Assembly (NCBI GenBank): GCA_021823555.1
Contig: JAKANW010000068.1
Span: 1 to 9,279 of the forward strand
Direction of reading: 5' to 3'
DNA from: Chloroflexota bacterium
Lineage (GTDB): Bacteria; Chloroflexota; Anaerolineae; Anaerolineales; Villigracilaceae
Length of the DNA: 9,279 bases
Below, in pieces: positions 7,292 to 9,279 of this stretch (position 1 is the stretch's first letter; every line of letters begins with the position of its first letter). Both the position numbers and the translations under genes were made by a program. The notes below the pieces were generated by a model. That model did not search any database, had not been told where the DNA came from, and was given only the letters and a program-made list of their open reading frames with translations.

Positions 7292-7543
7292 CGCGGCTAC
7301 GAGCGCGGCCACATTCTGCGCGCGTCCGTAGCCGAACATGTGAGTCTGATCCGCCTGCTTGCGGGAGTAGATGGCTGCAATCAGCAGAAAGCCTGAAACG
7401 GAGATGTCACTCAACGTGTGCAGGGACTCTGCCAGCAGAGCCATCACGTCGCTCATCCAATATGCCCCCAGTTTCATGGCAAGGATGATGAGATACCCGC
7501 CCAGAGTCAACTTGAGACCGCGCAGGTCGTTTGACTCACTCAC
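7292..7543 (-). pseudogene. 5' part of a cation diffusion facilitator (CDF) transporter gene, truncated
   Basis: From a GTG at 7543 (preceded by GGGAGGGG on the minus strand) about 84 residues read as the start of a CDF metal/proton antiporter. There is a first membrane helix (residues ~12-30), then the metal-site helix ALLAESLHTLSDI with H42 and D46 in the HxxxD spacing of the transport site, a second helix (SGFLLIAAIY), and FGYGRAQNVAALVAA, the conserved loop before helix 3. After A84 similarity stops. The frame runs on for 17 unrelated residues to a stop at 7238. Four of the usual six helices are missing, so no transporter can be made. The start could differ slightly, since it lies right next to repeat B. 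Confidence 0.85.
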
Positions 7544-7561
7544 AGCCCCTCCCGTCCATCC

Positions 7562-7750
7562 GTCATTGCGAGGCGGTATTCTTCCGCCGAAGCAATCCCC
7601 GTATAAGCGACGAGACTCGGCTCAGTTGGGGATTGTTTCGCCGCCTGGTTTCGACACCTGCACTCCCTGGCACTTGCGCGCCAGGGCATGTGCGCACAGG
7701 TGCAAGTGTACGGACTTCGTCCTGCTCGACCGACGGCGGCTCGCAATGAC
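7562..7750. repeat. Modular palindromic repeat, copy B
   Basis: The ends GTCATTGCGAG (7562-7572) and CTCGCAATGAC (7740-7750) are perfect 11-bp inverted repeats. The first hairpin has arms CGCCGAAGCAATCCCC (7585-7600) and GGGGATTGTTTCGCCG (7628-7643). The second, nested hairpin runs ACACCTGCAC (7654-7663) to GTGCAAGTGT (7700-7709). It encloses CCCTGGC/GCCAGGG (7665-7671, 7680-7686) and the palindrome TGTGCGCACA (7689-7698). It lies between the second CDF 3' end and the CDF 5' fragment and is related to copy A (6368-6498). Confidence 0.85.
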
Positions 7751-7774
7751 GGAATGCTAAGGTTTGGATTTTTT

Positions 7775-7870
7775 CTATGCCTCCGCGTGAATGACGCAGA
7801 AGCCATCCTCGCTTTGGGTATGGATACGTCGCATTGCTTCATTGATAATGTGCCGAGCCAAATATGCGTG
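7775..7870 (-). pseudogene. 3' end of a second CDF transporter gene, copy 2
   Basis: The minus strand encodes ARHIINEAMRRIHTQSEDGF followed by CVIHAEA and a TAG at 7775-7777. This aligns with the copy 1 tail (AEQIANGVMHRIHTENKDDY, then CVIHVEA). Where copy 1 has CAG (Gln), copy 2 has TAG, and the next codons AAA AAA TCC AAA are the same in both, so the earlier stop is a point change in shared sequence. No start, membrane part or rest of the dimerisation domain remains. Upstream similarity ends near 7860-7870, about 35 bases from the stop of the membrane-protein gene. Too short for gene callers and certainly a remnant. Confidence 0.75.
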
Positions 7871-7904
7871 CAAAGGTTGTTGCGGTATCCTTGAGTTAGG
7901 TTTT

Positions 7905-8288
7905 CTACTTGGCTGCTGGTTTGGCAAACAGGAAATATGCAAACGCCAGGCCAAACACCAGGTACAACAAGACGGGGAGCCAACCGAGGGCGTTCCAGAT
8001 GCCAGACAGTGTTGCCAACAGGGTGACTACAAAACCGATTGCATTGCTCACAGCAACAGCCATGACAATGGCTCGCAGTCCTGCGTCAGAACTGGGCGCA
8101 TTTCTAGGGAGCCAAAGCACAATAGCCTCGAAGATGAACGCCGCCCCGAAAAGCCGCGCCATCAAGGCTCCGCTTGGGTCCAGGGATAATGCGTAGATCG
8201 ACCCCAGGTACTGCGGCATCAGCACGAAGCCAATCCCGAAGACGATACAGACCACCGCCTTGGCGGCCATCCAGATACTGAGTTTCAT
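7905..8288 (-). CDS. Small multi-pass membrane protein of unknown function
   Basis: A 127-residue, very hydrophobic protein with four likely membrane helices: ~8-28 (AVVCIVFGIGFVLMP), ~41-60 (ALMARLFGAAFIFEAIVLWL), ~71-93 (LRAIVMAVAVSNAIGFVVTLL) and ~102-122 (LGWLPVLLYLVFGLAFAYFLF). Short polar loops separate them, and it ends in KPAAK. The ATG at 8288 follows AAAAAGGAG at 7 bases, a strong ribosome binding site. No catalytic or metal-binding motif is visible and I do not recognise the family with confidence. It lies 138 bases downstream of the M24 gene on the same strand, so it may be transcribed separately. Its stop is immediately followed by the remnant of the second CDF gene. Confidence 0.8.
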   Translation of the reverse strand: MKLSIWMAAKAVVCIVFGIGFVLMPQYLGSIYALSLDPSGALMARLFGAAFIFEAIVLWLPRNAPSSDAGLRAIVMAVAVSNAIGFVVTLLATLSGIWNALGWLPVLLYLVFGLAFAYFLFAKPAAK

Positions 8289-8426
8289 GATATTTCTCCT
8301 TTTTGGGTGATACTTTTTTCAACCGCATGGAAAGACGCTCGCATTATGGCGGAGTTTCATCAACGCTGAATTGAGTTGATCTATATGAATCGGATTATTC
8401 CACCTCCTTTGGTGAGTGCGGCAAAT
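8289..8426. other. Intergenic spacer upstream of the membrane-protein gene
   Basis: 138 bases without a gene. The complement of 8400-8410 reads AAAGGAGGTGG, a strong Shine-Dalgarno-like sequence, but the only near start (GTG) meets a stop after two codons, so it starts nothing. No convincing terminator hairpin is seen after the M24 gene. Confidence 0.4.
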
Positions 8427-9279
8427 TTATTTGGCGACAAGCACGCGCGGATACTCCGTCAGCGTCTCGTAGCCATCCGCTTTGACCCAGTTCGTATCCT
8501 CCACGCGCACGCCCCACGGACCCGCGTACAATCCGCAGTTGCCGACCGAGATGACCACGTTCTCGGGCAGTGGCGGCGCTTTTTCGCCGTGGAAGAACGC
8601 GTGCCCAGGCGGAAGCGGCGCTTCTTCAAATTCAATTCCCACGCCGTGGATCGGCGGTCCGAAGATATGATTGCCGTGACCTCCATCTTTCATGACTTGA
8701 TGCAAATATCCTTCAAGGTCGGTCATCGCCACGCCTGCCTTGAGCATCTTGATCGTGCCTTGCTGGGCTTCGAGATACAAGTCATAAGCCTTCTGCTGTT
8801 CGGCGGTCGGCTTGCCCGCGCAGACCGTGCGGCAGATGTCCGCGCTGTAGCCGTTCACGATCGGGTGGATGTCGATCATCACCAGATCGTTCGGCTCGAT
8901 CTTGCGCGTCGTCGGCAGGCCGTGCGCGATGTTGGTGCGCGGACCCGAGGCGACGTACGACCGCCAGAATTCCTCCGCGCCCGCCTCGCGCATCGCGACT
9001 TCCGCCGCGCCCGCCACCTGGCTCTCGGTCACGCCTGGACGAACGGCCTGGATCGCTGCGCCCATGCCGATCGCGGCCACCTTTGCCGCGGCGCGGATGC
9101 GCTCGATCTCCTCAGGCTCCTTGACCATCCGCAACTCGGAGAGAATGTGTGTGCAGTCTTTTGGAATCACCTTTTCAGGCTTGGCGTGTGGATGGGTCAT
9201 CATACCCATCATGGACTGGGTCAGGAACGTATACTCCAACCCCACCGTCCCCTCCTTGATTCCGAAATGTTCGAAGTAG
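8427..9279 (-). CDS. M24-family peptidase-like protein (Xaa-Pro peptidase/creatinase fold), partial
   Basis: The C-terminal ~283 residues of an M24 pita-bread-fold protein. The frame is open to the window edge, so the true start and most of the creatinase-type N-terminal domain lie beyond 9279. The GTG at 9245 is only an internal codon. Numbering from that GTG: the catalytic domain begins near residue 40 (VKEPEEIERIRAAAKVA). H108 (NIAHG), D125 and D136 (MIDIHPIVNGYSADICRTV), H200 (HGVG) and E249 (GVRVEDT) match the conserved His and metal ligands. Two sites differ. N236 (SVGNCGLY) stands where the metal-binding Glu of the usual xEPGxY motif belongs. E207 (FEEAP) stands where the second conserved His of HGxGxxxHE belongs. 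These changes suggest altered metal binding, a non-peptidase reaction, or a divergent subfamily. Family assignment is firm; activity is not. Confidence 0.9.
   Translation of the reverse strand, partial: YFEHFGIKEGTVGLEYTFLTQSMMGMMTHPHAKPEKVIPKDCTHILSELRMVKEPEEIERIRAAAKVAAIGMGAAIQAVRPGVTESQVAGAAEVAMREAGAEEFWRSYVASGPRTNIAHGLPTTRKIEPNDLVMIDIHPIVNGYSADICRTVCAGKPTAEQQKAYDLYLEAQQGTIKMLKAGVAMTDLEGYLHQVMKDGGHGNHIFGPPIHGVGIEFEEAPLPPGHAFFHGEKAPPLPENVVISVGNCGLYAGPWGVRVEDTNWVKADGYETLTEYPRVLVAK

Noticed and set aside
6368..7750. Integron cassette array with attC sites
   Set aside because: The palindromic repeats next to eroded genes suggested it, but no GTTRRRY core sites, attC-type L/R boxes or integrase are present.
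8388..8412. 16S rRNA 3' end, because the plus strand reads CCACCTCCTTTGG
   Set aside because: Only the anti-Shine-Dalgarno-like core matches. The upstream sequence does not resemble 16S helix 45, and no rRNA precedes it. It is a chance match or an unused ribosome binding site on the other strand.
9243..9245. GTG at 9245 as the start of the M24 gene
   Set aside because: The frame is open upstream to the window edge and the extra residues (YFEHFGIKEG) read like the end of the creatinase N-terminal domain, so the gene is cut by the window.

Overview
The window looks like a piece of a Chloroflexota chromosome, probably Anaerolineae-like. This is an inference from style, not from a marker gene. 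There are two lipoproteins with long Pro/Thr linkers after the lipobox, one of them carrying a bacterial SH3 domain with an 'NCRYGPG' signature. There is a single-subunit quinol-type nitric oxide reductase. The spacers are full of palindromic repeats of kinds I associate with this phylum (GTCATTGCGAG...CTCGCAATGAC, CCACGAAGG..., CCTCTCCCAATTG...). No rRNA, tRNA, CRISPR array, integrase or intact transposase was seen.

Layout. Positions 139-3375 (+) hold a two-gene cell-envelope unit: an SH3/Ig-like lipoprotein, then a class A penicillin-binding protein of the PBP1C type (GT51 transglycosylase, transpeptidase and C-terminal BiPBP_C-like domain). Both enzymatic motif sets are complete. Positions 3376-4050 are a gene-free spacer between convergent units. 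It holds a hairpin after pbpC, a 147-bp element with inverted ends, and a strong hairpin after norB. Positions 4051-6345 (-) encode a full-length quinol-dependent NO reductase with all heme and FeB ligands present.

Positions 6346-7904 are the accessory, scrambled part. A cation diffusion facilitator (CDF) metal transporter gene is split. Its first ~84 codons lie at 7292-7543 and its last ~48 codons at 6505-6649, and the middle has been replaced by a complete lipoprotein gene with its own promoter-like -10 and ribosome binding site. A second CDF 3' end (7775-7870) lies further upstream, cut off on its 5' side by an unrelated membrane-protein gene. Each CDF 3' end runs into a copy of the same modular palindromic repeat (A at 6368-6498, B at 7562-7750). 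This suggests that two tandem CDF genes, each with its downstream repeat, once stood here and were then eroded. Positions 7905-8288 (-) encode a small multi-pass membrane protein. Positions 8427-9279 (-) hold the 3' part of an M24-family (Xaa-Pro peptidase/creatinase fold) protein that runs off the window edge and lacks two residues normally needed for catalysis.

Functionally, the + strand unit serves peptidoglycan assembly at the cell surface, and norB serves detoxification or respiration of NO with quinol electrons. The minus-strand genes upstream of norB do not form an obvious pathway with it. I did not find a clear new multi-gene system. The most unusual signals are the double CDF remnants with paired repeats, the short inverted repeat at the replacement junctions, and the altered active site of the M24 protein.
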